Shown: positions 1-6,482 of the stretch, in pieces
Layout: each line of letters opens with the position of its first letter
Numbering within the stretch: the first letter of the stretch is position 1
NCBI GenBank assembly: GCA_905214675.1
Contig: CAJMMS010000048.1
Coordinates: 1-13,448 of the forward strand
Origin: an uncultured bacterium
GTDB lineage: Bacteria; Bacillota; Clostridia; Lachnospirales; Lachnospiraceae
DNA: 13,448 nt
Direction: 5' to 3'
The notes under the pieces: model-generated
What the model was told of the DNA's origin: nothing
The model's input: only the letters and a program-made list of their open reading frames with translations
Databases searched by the model: none
Made by a program: the position numbers and the translations under genes

Positions 1-56
1 GATTGTTTTGCAGTGGACGGCGTCCTGTTTCCGTATATCAATTTCTCGACAAATTA

Positions 57-1478
57 TTATTTGGTACGTTTCACGGTTCTCTGTTTTTTCACAAAGCCTC
101 TGAAGCTGTTCTTGGATACGCTTCCGGCTTTCTTTCCGATCAGTTCGATACCGCGATACTGTTTTTTGTTTTTGTTTGTGGATGTATTTGTTACGGTATT
201 TCCAAATACTTTACTTGATTTGCTGTAAATTACACGGATACCGGTTCCTCCTGATTTACCACTTACTCCTTTTGGAACCTGCATGTTGACTACATTTCCG
301 TTCACACGGATACTTCCGGTTCCATACAGCCAGATACCATACGCTGCATTTTTCAGATTGATCACATTACCGGATACCTGTACGCCATAAACGCGATAGT
401 CTCCTTTTGGCACTCCATTTTTCTTTTTGGTGCGGTTCTCACCAAAGAGCTGGATACCATAATTTACATTTTTGTACTTGCGGTCAGTTACCTCAATGGT
501 ATTATTTGCGATCACAGAATTACTGGATATCTTCGGCATTTTTTTCTTATTGCCTTTTTCTGACGGATAATAGGTGATCGCCATATTACGGAACAGAATA
601 CCGGATGCACAGTTCTGGATCTGGTTGTTCTGGATGCTGCTGTTGATGTAGTTCGTTGCAATAATCGCATAACCAGGAATATTGATAAAGGTGTTATTTT
701 CAATTTTCATGCCATTGAAATAACATCCGACGATTCCGGCATGGGTACCGATACCACGCTGTACATTCTGGAATGTACAGTTTGTAACGGTTACATTTTT
801 ATTCGGTGTCTCGTCATATTTACCATAGGAGCCAAAATGCTTTTTATGCAGTGTTTCAATCTGGACTGCCTCGTTGTTGCTGGTGTTCTTTCCATGATAA
901 TCGGAAAATACACAGTTATTGATCGTCACATTCTGGGATGCTGCAAATTCGATATGATGAGAATTGCTGGTATTTTTCAGTACCATATTTTCAAGTGTCA
1001 CATTCTGGGAATGTGCAAACCGAATCAGTGTCGATGTGTAGTTTGGATGCTCTGCACCCTGCCCGTCGATCGTACCGCCATGAAATGTTATATTTTCAAA
1101 TCCGGTATATCCGGAAATACCGGTGACATCTGCGCTTCGTCCGAAACGAAACATAGAAGCACTGGAAGTACGGACCAACGTAACACCTTCCATATCAATA
1201 TACGTGTTGCTGTACACATTGAAAGAGCTGCCTGCCCTATACGTTCCTGCCGGTATTTTGATGCGGTAGATAGTATTGCCACCTTTGCTGTAACGTGCCG
1301 TATCCAACGCTTTCTGGAATGCTTTTTCAAAATCTACGCTCGTATCCCATTCTACATCCTGCATGCTGGCTGCCTGTACCTGGACTACCGGAAGTAACGG
1401 TGTCTTTCCAGCCACAAAAGTAAGTGAGCCTGCAAGGACTGCACCCATAAAAAGTTTCTTTAATTTACCTGTTTTCAT
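57..1478 (-). CDS. Secreted right-handed parallel beta-helix repeat protein
   Basis: The predicted product is a 473-residue exported protein. Residues 1-36 form a signal peptide: a basic start (KTGKLKK), a hydrophobic core (about 10-23), and a likely cleavage after VQA near residue 36. The rest is made of short repeating strands rich in N, V, T, G and I, such as NVTINNCVF (183-191) and NVTVTNCTF (228-236). GGTIDGQG at 134-141 resembles polygalacturonase/pectate-lyase-like beta-helix proteins. This fold is used by polysaccharide lyases, GH28 hydrolases and epimerases, and no catalytic set can be assigned by eye. There is no LPXTG motif, SLH domain or cell-wall-binding repeat, and the C-terminus is a short basic tail (KKQRTVKRTK), so the protein may be released or held by charge. 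The ATG start is supported by GGGAGG about 6 nt upstream. It has its own promoter and follows the FliB-type gene after about 153 nt. Substrate unknown. Confidence 0.85.
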   Translation of the reverse strand: MKTGKLKKLFMGAVLAGSLTFVAGKTPLLPVVQVQAASMQDVEWDTSVDFEKAFQKALDTARYSKGGNTIYRIKIPAGTYRAGSSFNVYSNTYIDMEGVTLVRTSSASMFRFGRSADVTGISGYTGFENITFHGGTIDGQGAEHPNYTSTLIRFAHSQNVTLENMVLKNTSNSHHIEFAASQNVTINNCVFSDYHGKNTSNNEAVQIETLHKKHFGSYGKYDETPNKNVTVTNCTFQNVQRGIGTHAGIVGCYFNGMKIENNTFINIPGYAIIATNYINSSIQNNQIQNCASGILFRNMAITYYPSEKGNKKKMPKISSNSVIANNTIEVTDRKYKNVNYGIQLFGENRTKKKNGVPKGDYRVYGVQVSGNVINLKNAAYGIWLYGTGSIRVNGNVVNMQVPKGVSGKSGGTGIRVIYSKSSKVFGNTVTNTSTNKNKKQYRGIELIGKKAGSVSKNSFRGFVKKQRTVKRTK

Positions 1479-1508
1479 TTGTTCCCTCCCATGTGTTGTA
1501 ATACTTTC

Positions 1509-1524
1509 TTGTGTTTCTACACAA
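1509..1524. repeat. Perfect inverted repeat in the beta-helix gene leader
   Basis: TTGTGT and ACACAA flank a 4-base centre, giving a 16-bp perfect dyad between the beta-helix promoter and its start codon. On the minus-strand transcript it would form a 6-bp hairpin with an AGAA loop. On the plus strand it is followed directly by six T's, so it also has the form of a weak plus-strand terminator, although no plus-strand gene lies upstream. It could be a repressor operator or an mRNA 5' hairpin; the sequence alone does not decide. Confidence 0.45.
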
Positions 1525-1561
1525 TTTTTTCTGTATTTTTTTGAATTTTTTATTCATTTTT

Positions 1562-1590
1562 ATTATAATCTGTCTTATTTTAAAACACAA
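1562..1590 (-). promoter_or_regulatory. Sigma-70/SigA-type promoter for the beta-helix gene
   Basis: Read on the minus strand, a perfect TATAAT -10 (1562-1567) follows a TTGTGT -35 (1585-1590) with exactly 17 nt between them. The predicted transcript start is near 1555, giving a 5' leader of about 77 nt before the ATG at 1478. Its position between the upstream FliB-type stop (1632) and this gene suggests the beta-helix gene can be transcribed independently. Inferred from consensus only. Confidence 0.65.
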
Positions 1591-1631
1591 GACTTTCTTA
1601 TCTGGTTCTTTTGAGCATTTTTTACCGTTTG

Positions 1632-2783
1632 TCACAATTTTCCGGTAATCAGTGCCAGATACCCCCACTCCCAGATCAGTTCTTCAAAGCTGTTTTCAAG
1701 ATACTCATAAATATCTGCTTCTTCATATCCGGTCATCCGTGTGATCAGCACCATATAATCCCGTAGTGTTTCGTATGCAAGGTGCCCACATCCATCCTGC
1801 ATCCATTTCAGGAAAAGGCTGTGCCGGATCATTGCGTACTCCATCGCGATCCACTGCATCTGTACAACCATGCTCTCCAGGTCTCCATCCGGCATCAGAA
1901 GATCTGAAAACAGTTCGTTTTCCATAAAAACAAGCAAAACTTTCCGGTATTTCGCCCATTGTTCTGCAAATGCCTGCCCGCTCTGTTTCATTTCATCCGC
2001 GTCACAGGCTTCGGAAAGCTGCTCTGCAAGAGACAGAACTGGTGCCAGATAATTTTGATATAAACCTTCTTTCTGATAATTAACTGCCAGATCCTGCAAA
2101 AGTTCATTGCACTCATCCATCGTATCCAGAAATGGAAGATCTACCGCATAAATAGCTGTTTTCAACTCTGCGGTCGCTTCTTCTGAAAAATAATGCTCTA
2201 TCCTGTCCTCTGACAGTGTTCCCTTTTGTTCTGCCTGATATAACTCCAGAAGAATATAAAAACTCTCAAGCAGTGTCTCTTCGATGCTCTGTTCTTTTTT
2301 CCGGAACATTTCCATCATTTTTTCACGGATCAACATCAGCACATTTCTGCCGTTTTTCGGCATCACCGGAAAGATCACATTCTCTTCCTGCTGCCAGAGA
2401 TCGATCACCGCCGGACAGCATGGCATCAGAACTTCTTCTTCGTGTGTTTCAAATTTGTGTACTTCTCTTGGAAAAACCGTACAGGTTTCCGAAAGAATGG
2501 AATCGCCATAGGCAGCTACCAGTCTGCAAAGCCGGTTTTCAGAGAGAAATGGACATTTGTGTTTTTCATCCAGTCCGATCACACGACTCCCGTCTTTTTT
2601 CGTAGTATAGGCACTGAGATTTTTTCGTTGCTCTTTTACTTCCTGCGGTGGATATTTCTTTTTCCATTTTCGGTTGGTCTCGTTATCCACTGCAATCTTC
2701 CATTCCTGACAGCAGGTAAACGTGCATTTATCTGCAATGCAGGTAAATTTATCATAATAATCCGGTCTTATGCGTTCCATCAT
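1632..2783 (-). CDS. fliB: FliB-type flagellin lysine-N-methylase (CxxxxCxxxCC cysteine-cluster protein)
   Basis: The 383-residue product has an N-terminal cysteine cluster: C15, C20, C24 and C25 in the order C-x4-C-x3-CC. Further cysteines lie at 77, 86, 101, 122 and 123, with CPFL (77-80) and TCTVFPR (100-106). This arrangement and length match the FliB family, whose Salmonella member methylates surface lysines of flagellin and binds an iron-sulfur cluster. The middle and C-terminal parts are helical and acidic with no other domain I recognise. The start is ATG ATG, with a weak purine-rich AGAAAG upstream, so either of the two ATGs could be used. It lies about 74 nt after the alpha/beta hydrolase on the same strand. 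No flagellin or other flagellar gene is present in the window, so the substrate may be a distant flagellin or something else. The family call is secure; the methylase role is by homology only. Confidence 0.8.
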   Translation of the reverse strand: MMERIRPDYYDKFTCIADKCTFTCCQEWKIAVDNETNRKWKKKYPPQEVKEQRKNLSAYTTKKDGSRVIGLDEKHKCPFLSENRLCRLVAAYGDSILSETCTVFPREVHKFETHEEEVLMPCCPAVIDLWQQEENVIFPVMPKNGRNVLMLIREKMMEMFRKKEQSIEETLLESFYILLELYQAEQKGTLSEDRIEHYFSEEATAELKTAIYAVDLPFLDTMDECNELLQDLAVNYQKEGLYQNYLAPVLSLAEQLSEACDADEMKQSGQAFAEQWAKYRKVLLVFMENELFSDLLMPDGDLESMVVQMQWIAMEYAMIRHSLFLKWMQDGCGHLAYETLRDYMVLITRMTGYEEADIYEYLENSFEELIWEWGYLALITGKL

Positions 2784-2857
2784 TTCTCGCTTTCTAATTC
2801 CATATAAGATGACAGAGGTAAGAATGCCCGCCCCAACCTCATATCAAATTTTCGTTT

Positions 2858-3784
2858 TTAAATGTGTTTCAGAATCCAGTTTTTTACATCCTGGTAAACG
2901 TTTTCCCGGTCAAGTTCATTCAGTATTTCATGCCGGTCCGTTTCATATAATTTCCGCTCCAGGTCACGTATTCCACATGCTTTGTATTCCTGAAAGACTT
3001 TTTCCACACCTTTTCCGTAATTACCCACCGGATCTTCCACACCGGCAATCATATAGACTGGCAGATTTTTCGGTATTTTTTCGATATTTTCCTTTTTCTG
3101 GATAAATCCAAGAACATCAAACAAGGTCTGATAGCCGTTGATGGTAAATAAAAAAGTACAGTACTTGTCCCGATTATAAGCGTCTACGATTTTCGTATCT
3201 TTTGTCAGCCAGTCGTTTTCTGTCCGTTTATCTGCAATACGTTTGTTATAACTGCCAAATGCCAGCTTCTGCAAAAACTTTGAGCGGTGACGCTCGCCCT
3301 TTATGTTTCCGATCAGACCTGCACAGATTTTTCCGGCAGCCAGAACTGCGCCCGGTGTATAGCCCGTTCCGCAGATGACCGCCCCGGTCAGTTCCTCACC
3401 ATAGGTCATCAGATAACGCCTCGCCATAAATGATCCCATACTGTGCCCGAACAGAAAATACGGTACATCCGCTCCATACTGTTTCTTTGCATAACGTGTG
3501 ACTTCGTGAAGATCTTTGACCACCACCGCACTTTTTTCCTCGCCGAAATACCCAAGATCCTCATCCTTTTGTGCAGTCAGACCGTGTCCCTTGTGATCAT
3601 TTCCGATCACCAGGATCCCCGCCTGATTCAGATAGTTTGCAAAATGATCGTATCGTCTGATGTACTCGATCATGCCATGCGAAATCTGCATGATTGCCCG
3701 TATTTCGCCCTGTGGCTCCCAGATTATAACGTGAAGTTTGCTGCCGTCTGATGAAATATATCGCTCCTGCATGAGATTCCTCAC
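2858..3784 (-). CDS. Alpha/beta hydrolase, lysophospholipase/monoacylglycerol lipase type
   Basis: This 308-residue cytoplasmic protein has the full serine hydrolase layout of the Hydrolase_4 family. SHGM at 35-38 forms the oxyanion region and is followed by NDHKGHG at 62-68. The nucleophile elbow is GHSMG with Ser115. The likely acid is Asp251 in AGVEDPVG, and the likely base is His285 in TDRHEILNE. Such enzymes cleave carboxylic ester bonds of lysophospholipids or monoacylglycerols, but the true substrate is unknown. There is no signal peptide. Two starts are possible. The GTG given here has AAGGGG 8 nt upstream, directly after the permease stop. An ATG four codons later has GTGAGG 6 nt upstream. 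The gene begins 12 nt after the permease gene, so the two are very likely co-transcribed. Confidence 0.85.
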   Translation of the reverse strand: MRNLMQERYISSDGSKLHVIIWEPQGEIRAIMQISHGMIEYIRRYDHFANYLNQAGILVIGNDHKGHGLTAQKDEDLGYFGEEKSAVVVKDLHEVTRYAKKQYGADVPYFLFGHSMGSFMARRYLMTYGEELTGAVICGTGYTPGAVLAAGKICAGLIGNIKGERHRSKFLQKLAFGSYNKRIADKRTENDWLTKDTKIVDAYNRDKYCTFLFTINGYQTLFDVLGFIQKKENIEKIPKNLPVYMIAGVEDPVGNYGKGVEKVFQEYKACGIRDLERKLYETDRHEILNELDRENVYQDVKNWILKHI

Positions 3785-3796
3785 TTTCTTTTCCCC

Positions 3797-5131
3797 TTAA
3801 GCTTCCATATTCTGCGGAAGGATCAGGTTTAATACAATCGCTACAATAAACACGACAGCTACACAGTTCTGTGCAAATACAGTCTGGATGATCTGTGGAA
3901 AGATTGCAAACAGATTTTCACACTGGGTAAATCCAAGGCCGACACTCAAAGACAGTGCCGCAATGACGATGTTTCTCTGTGAGAATCCGCATTTGCTGAT
4001 CATCTGAAGTCCGCTGACTACGATTGTTCCAAACATCATGATCGTGCAGCCACCAAGTACGGCTTCCGGAAGCGTCGAAAGCAATGCCCCAAAGATTGGG
4101 AAGATTCCGGCAAGGATCATGATCACGGCTCCTGTTGCAATTGTGAAACGATTGACTACTTTGGTCATGGCAACCAGCCCCACGTTCTGACTGAAGGATG
4201 TGATCGGCAGACAGCCAAACAGGGAAGAAACGGCACTGATAAATCCATCACATGCAATAGAACCGGACGTTTCTTCTTCCGTTGCATAACGGTCAAGTCC
4301 GGACGATGCCAGTGCAGAAGTATCGCCTATCGTTTCCGTTGCTGATACCAGGAAGATCAATACAACTGATACGATCGCGTCTAAATGAAATTCCATTTTA
4401 AATGGCATCAGATGTGGGATTGCAATGATACCTGTTCCACTCAGAGATGAAAAATCTACCATTCCCATAACAATCGCTACGATATAGCCAACAACCAGTC
4501 CAAACAGAACGGAAAGCTGTTTATAATAAGACTTTGCAAAAATGTGAAACAAAATACAGCATAACAGTGTTATCGTTCCAAGTATCCAGTTCTGTGCGGA
4601 ACCAAAGTCGGCACTTCCGCTTCCACCACCAAAAGAAGTTGCACCTACTGACAACAGGGAAAATCCGATTGCCGTAACGACACTTGCCGACACGATCGGT
4701 GAAATGAGTTTCAGCCAGTATTTGGCAAAGAGTCCTAACACACCCTCAATGATGCCGCCGATCAGAACTGCCCCCATGATCGTACCGTAACCATACTGTG
4801 CCCCGATAAAACATAGAATAGATACAAAGGTAAAACTGATACCCATAACGATCGGTAATCCCGATCCGATCTTATGAAAAAGCGGAAATAACTGTACCAG
4901 TGTTCCAATGCCGGCAATCAGCATCGCACTCTGGATCAATGCCGCGATATCCTGCTCACCAAGTCCACTTGCCCCGCCTACGATCAGGATTGGTGCAATA
5001 TTTGCTACAAACATTGCCAGGATGTGCTGCAAGCCAAATGGGATTGCGTTCTGAATTGGCACCTTACCATCCAGTCTGTATATGTTTTCAACAGATGCAC
5101 TTTCGTTTTTTAAATTTTTTTGTGTTTTCAT
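3797..5131 (-). CDS. NCS2-family nucleobase permease, probably xanthine/urate type
   Basis: The 444-residue integral membrane protein consists of many hydrophobic helices with short loops, as expected for the 14-helix NCS2 (UraA/UapA/PbuX) family of nucleobase:cation symporters; PbuX-like members have about this length. Family motifs are clear: ATETIGDTSA around Glu266 (helix 8), GCLPITSFSQNVG at 306-318 (helix 9/10), and PEAVLGGC at 355-362. The QNVG form (315-318) is the signature associated with xanthine/urate carriers, whereas uracil carriers usually have ENIG-like sequence. Purine import is therefore favoured over uracil, without certainty. The ATG overlaps the stop of the upstream solute-binding protein gene (ATGA), and its ribosome binding site lies inside that gene, so translation is probably coupled. 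No purine riboswitch was recognised ahead of it. The alpha/beta hydrolase follows 12 nt downstream. Confidence 0.88.
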   Translation of the reverse strand: MKTQKNLKNESASVENIYRLDGKVPIQNAIPFGLQHILAMFVANIAPILIVGGASGLGEQDIAALIQSAMLIAGIGTLVQLFPLFHKIGSGLPIVMGISFTFVSILCFIGAQYGYGTIMGAVLIGGIIEGVLGLFAKYWLKLISPIVSASVVTAIGFSLLSVGATSFGGGSGSADFGSAQNWILGTITLLCCILFHIFAKSYYKQLSVLFGLVVGYIVAIVMGMVDFSSLSGTGIIAIPHLMPFKMEFHLDAIVSVVLIFLVSATETIGDTSALASSGLDRYATEEETSGSIACDGFISAVSSLFGCLPITSFSQNVGLVAMTKVVNRFTIATGAVIMILAGIFPIFGALLSTLPEAVLGGCTIMMFGTIVVSGLQMISKCGFSQRNIVIAALSLSVGLGFTQCENLFAIFPQIIQTVFAQNCVAVVFIVAIVLNLILPQNMEA

Positions 5132-6414
5132 GAAATCTCCTTTATAAATGCTGCTGTAGCTTCTTTTGCATCTTTATAGCTTCCTGCCCCGAAATCATTG
5201 CAGACCTGTGTAAATGCCTCCCGGATATCGTTGCCGATGCTTCCGTCATTTTCAAAACTTCCCTGAAGATTTTTGATATCGTGAATCTGTGGATAACGCT
5301 CATCTGCCGGATTAACCGCTGCAGATGGCATTCCTTTGACTTCTGCCATCGTATTGAGCTGCTCTTCGGTCATCAGGAAACGGATAAATTCAACGGCATA
5401 TTCTTTATTGTCGCTGTTTTTGTTTACAGAGAATCCGTACCATGGTTCCGTATATTCATGCACACCCTCATCACCAAGCGGCACGTACATAAACTCATAC
5501 TCAAATGGATTTTCTGTAAATGTTTCGGATTTGGATTCTCGTTTTTTCACGCCACTGAAGCTTTCGGAAGAGCAGATCCAGAATGGCATTTCTCCATCGA
5601 GAAAGCTCATGATGGACTGATCATAATTATCTTCTGCATAGCTGCTGTTCTGATCATAATCCGTATAGCCTTTATCAATGATCTCACCCAGACGCTCGAA
5701 TGCTGGCTGTATTTTTTCCTGTGCCTGCTCATCCCCGGCTTTCAGTTTCTCCAGCAGTCCATCCTCGGATGCGATCAGGTTCATTGCCATATTCAGTGCA
5801 ATTTCGGTATATACATGATTGGCAGAACCCTGAATCGGCAGATAGCCTTTTTCTTTCAATGCTCCAAGCACATCCAGAAATTGCTGGTAATTCTCCGGAA
5901 CTTCAAGTCCTTCTTTTTCCAGCAGACTTTTATTCCCTGCCATACCACACGGATTTTTCAGAATCGGCACACGCAAGATCTGATCCTTTGTCTTGCAGTA
6001 AGAGAGCATTTCCGGTAAAACGCCGCTAAAATCAATATCCTCCTGTGCCAGATCCAGACAGTCATCTGCCGTATAATTCTCTGGATTTTCTGCTTCGCGG
6101 ATATTGGCTTCCGCTGTCATAAAAATATCGTTTCCCTGATTATTTTTGATATATTCCGACAGCATGTAGCGATTGTTCTGTTCATATGTAATCGTCACAT
6201 TCGGATAAATCTCATTAAAATTACTTACTACCTGGTCCAGTGCTTCAAAATTCCCCATAAATCCTGCAATTTCCAGCGTAGATGCCTTTTCCGTATCCAG
6301 CCTTGGTGTAAAACCGGCACTGTCTTTTGTATCTTTTCCTTTGCAGGCAGTGATTCCCAAAACGGTTATTCCTGCTATTCCCAGAATCCATAATTTTTTC
6401 CAGTTCTTTTTCAT
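5128..6414 (-). CDS. Extracellular solute-binding lipoprotein (family 1 type), without an adjacent ABC transporter
   Basis: The product is 428 residues. A lipoprotein signal runs from a KKNWKK basic start through a hydrophobic stretch to the lipobox ITAC, placing the lipidated cysteine at residue 24, followed by a charged linker. The mature part looks like carbohydrate-type family 1 binding proteins: VVSNFNEIYPNVTITYE (62-78) at the start, and near the end WYGFSVNKNS followed by AVEFIRFLMTEEQ. An open frame extends upstream to 6588, but this ATG is chosen because AAGGA sits 5 nt before it and the signal peptide begins here; the extension would overlap the kinase gene. It lies 68 nt after the sensor kinase, and its TGA overlaps the permease start. 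No ABC membrane or ATPase gene is present in the window. It may act as a ligand receptor for the neighbouring kinase or share a transporter encoded elsewhere. Ligand unknown. Confidence 0.87.
   Translation of the reverse strand: MKKNWKKLWILGIAGITVLGITACKGKDTKDSAGFTPRLDTEKASTLEIAGFMGNFEALDQVVSNFNEIYPNVTITYEQNNRYMLSEYIKNNQGNDIFMTAEANIREAENPENYTADDCLDLAQEDIDFSGVLPEMLSYCKTKDQILRVPILKNPCGMAGNKSLLEKEGLEVPENYQQFLDVLGALKEKGYLPIQGSANHVYTEIALNMAMNLIASEDGLLEKLKAGDEQAQEKIQPAFERLGEIIDKGYTDYDQNSSYAEDNYDQSIMSFLDGEMPFWICSSESFSGVKKRESKSETFTENPFEYEFMYVPLGDEGVHEYTEPWYGFSVNKNSDNKEYAVEFIRFLMTEEQLNTMAEVKGMPSAAVNPADERYPQIHDIKNLQGSFENDGSIGNDIREAFTQVCNDFGAGSYKDAKEATAAFIKEIS
5137..5143 (-). promoter_or_regulatory. Ribosome binding site of the NCS2 permease, inside the upstream CDS
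   Basis: On the minus strand AAAGGAG lies 5 nt before the permease ATG (5129-5131). It falls within the last codons of the solute-binding protein gene, whose TGA (5128-5130) overlaps the ATG. This fits coupled translation of the two genes. Confidence 0.75.
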
Positions 6415-6482
6415 CTTCTTCCTTTCTAAATAACGCAACTTCTCAAAATCTGCCAAACTATTTTCCCGTGCATGCACTCTCT

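Noticed and set aside
15..25. GGAC-GGC-GTCC hairpin downstream of the beta-helix gene as a terminator
   Set aside because: Stem of only 4 bp and no U-tract after it on the minus-strand transcript; the window edge prevents further judgement.
741..1397. Long plus-strand open frame opposite the beta-helix gene
   Set aside because: Its translation has no recognisable domain, is rich in Cys, Ile and His as expected of antisense frames, and has no promoter or ribosome binding site.
2815..2840. GAGGT/ACCTC hairpin between the hydrolase and FliB-type genes as a terminator
   Set aside because: Five-bp stem with a 16-nt loop and no following T-run on the transcribed strand.
3797..5250. Purine riboswitch ahead of the NCS2 permease
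   Set aside because: The permease start lies inside the upstream coding frame, leaving no leader for an aptamer.
6427..6456. Possible promoter TTGGCA with an 18-nt spacer and TATTTA ahead of the solute-binding protein gene
   Set aside because: The -35 is good but the -10 matches poorly, and transcription would begin on top of the ribosome binding site.
6468..6477. Palindrome GTGCATGCAC just after the kinase stop
   Set aside because: Only 10 bp with no loop and no T-run; could not be supported as terminator or operator.
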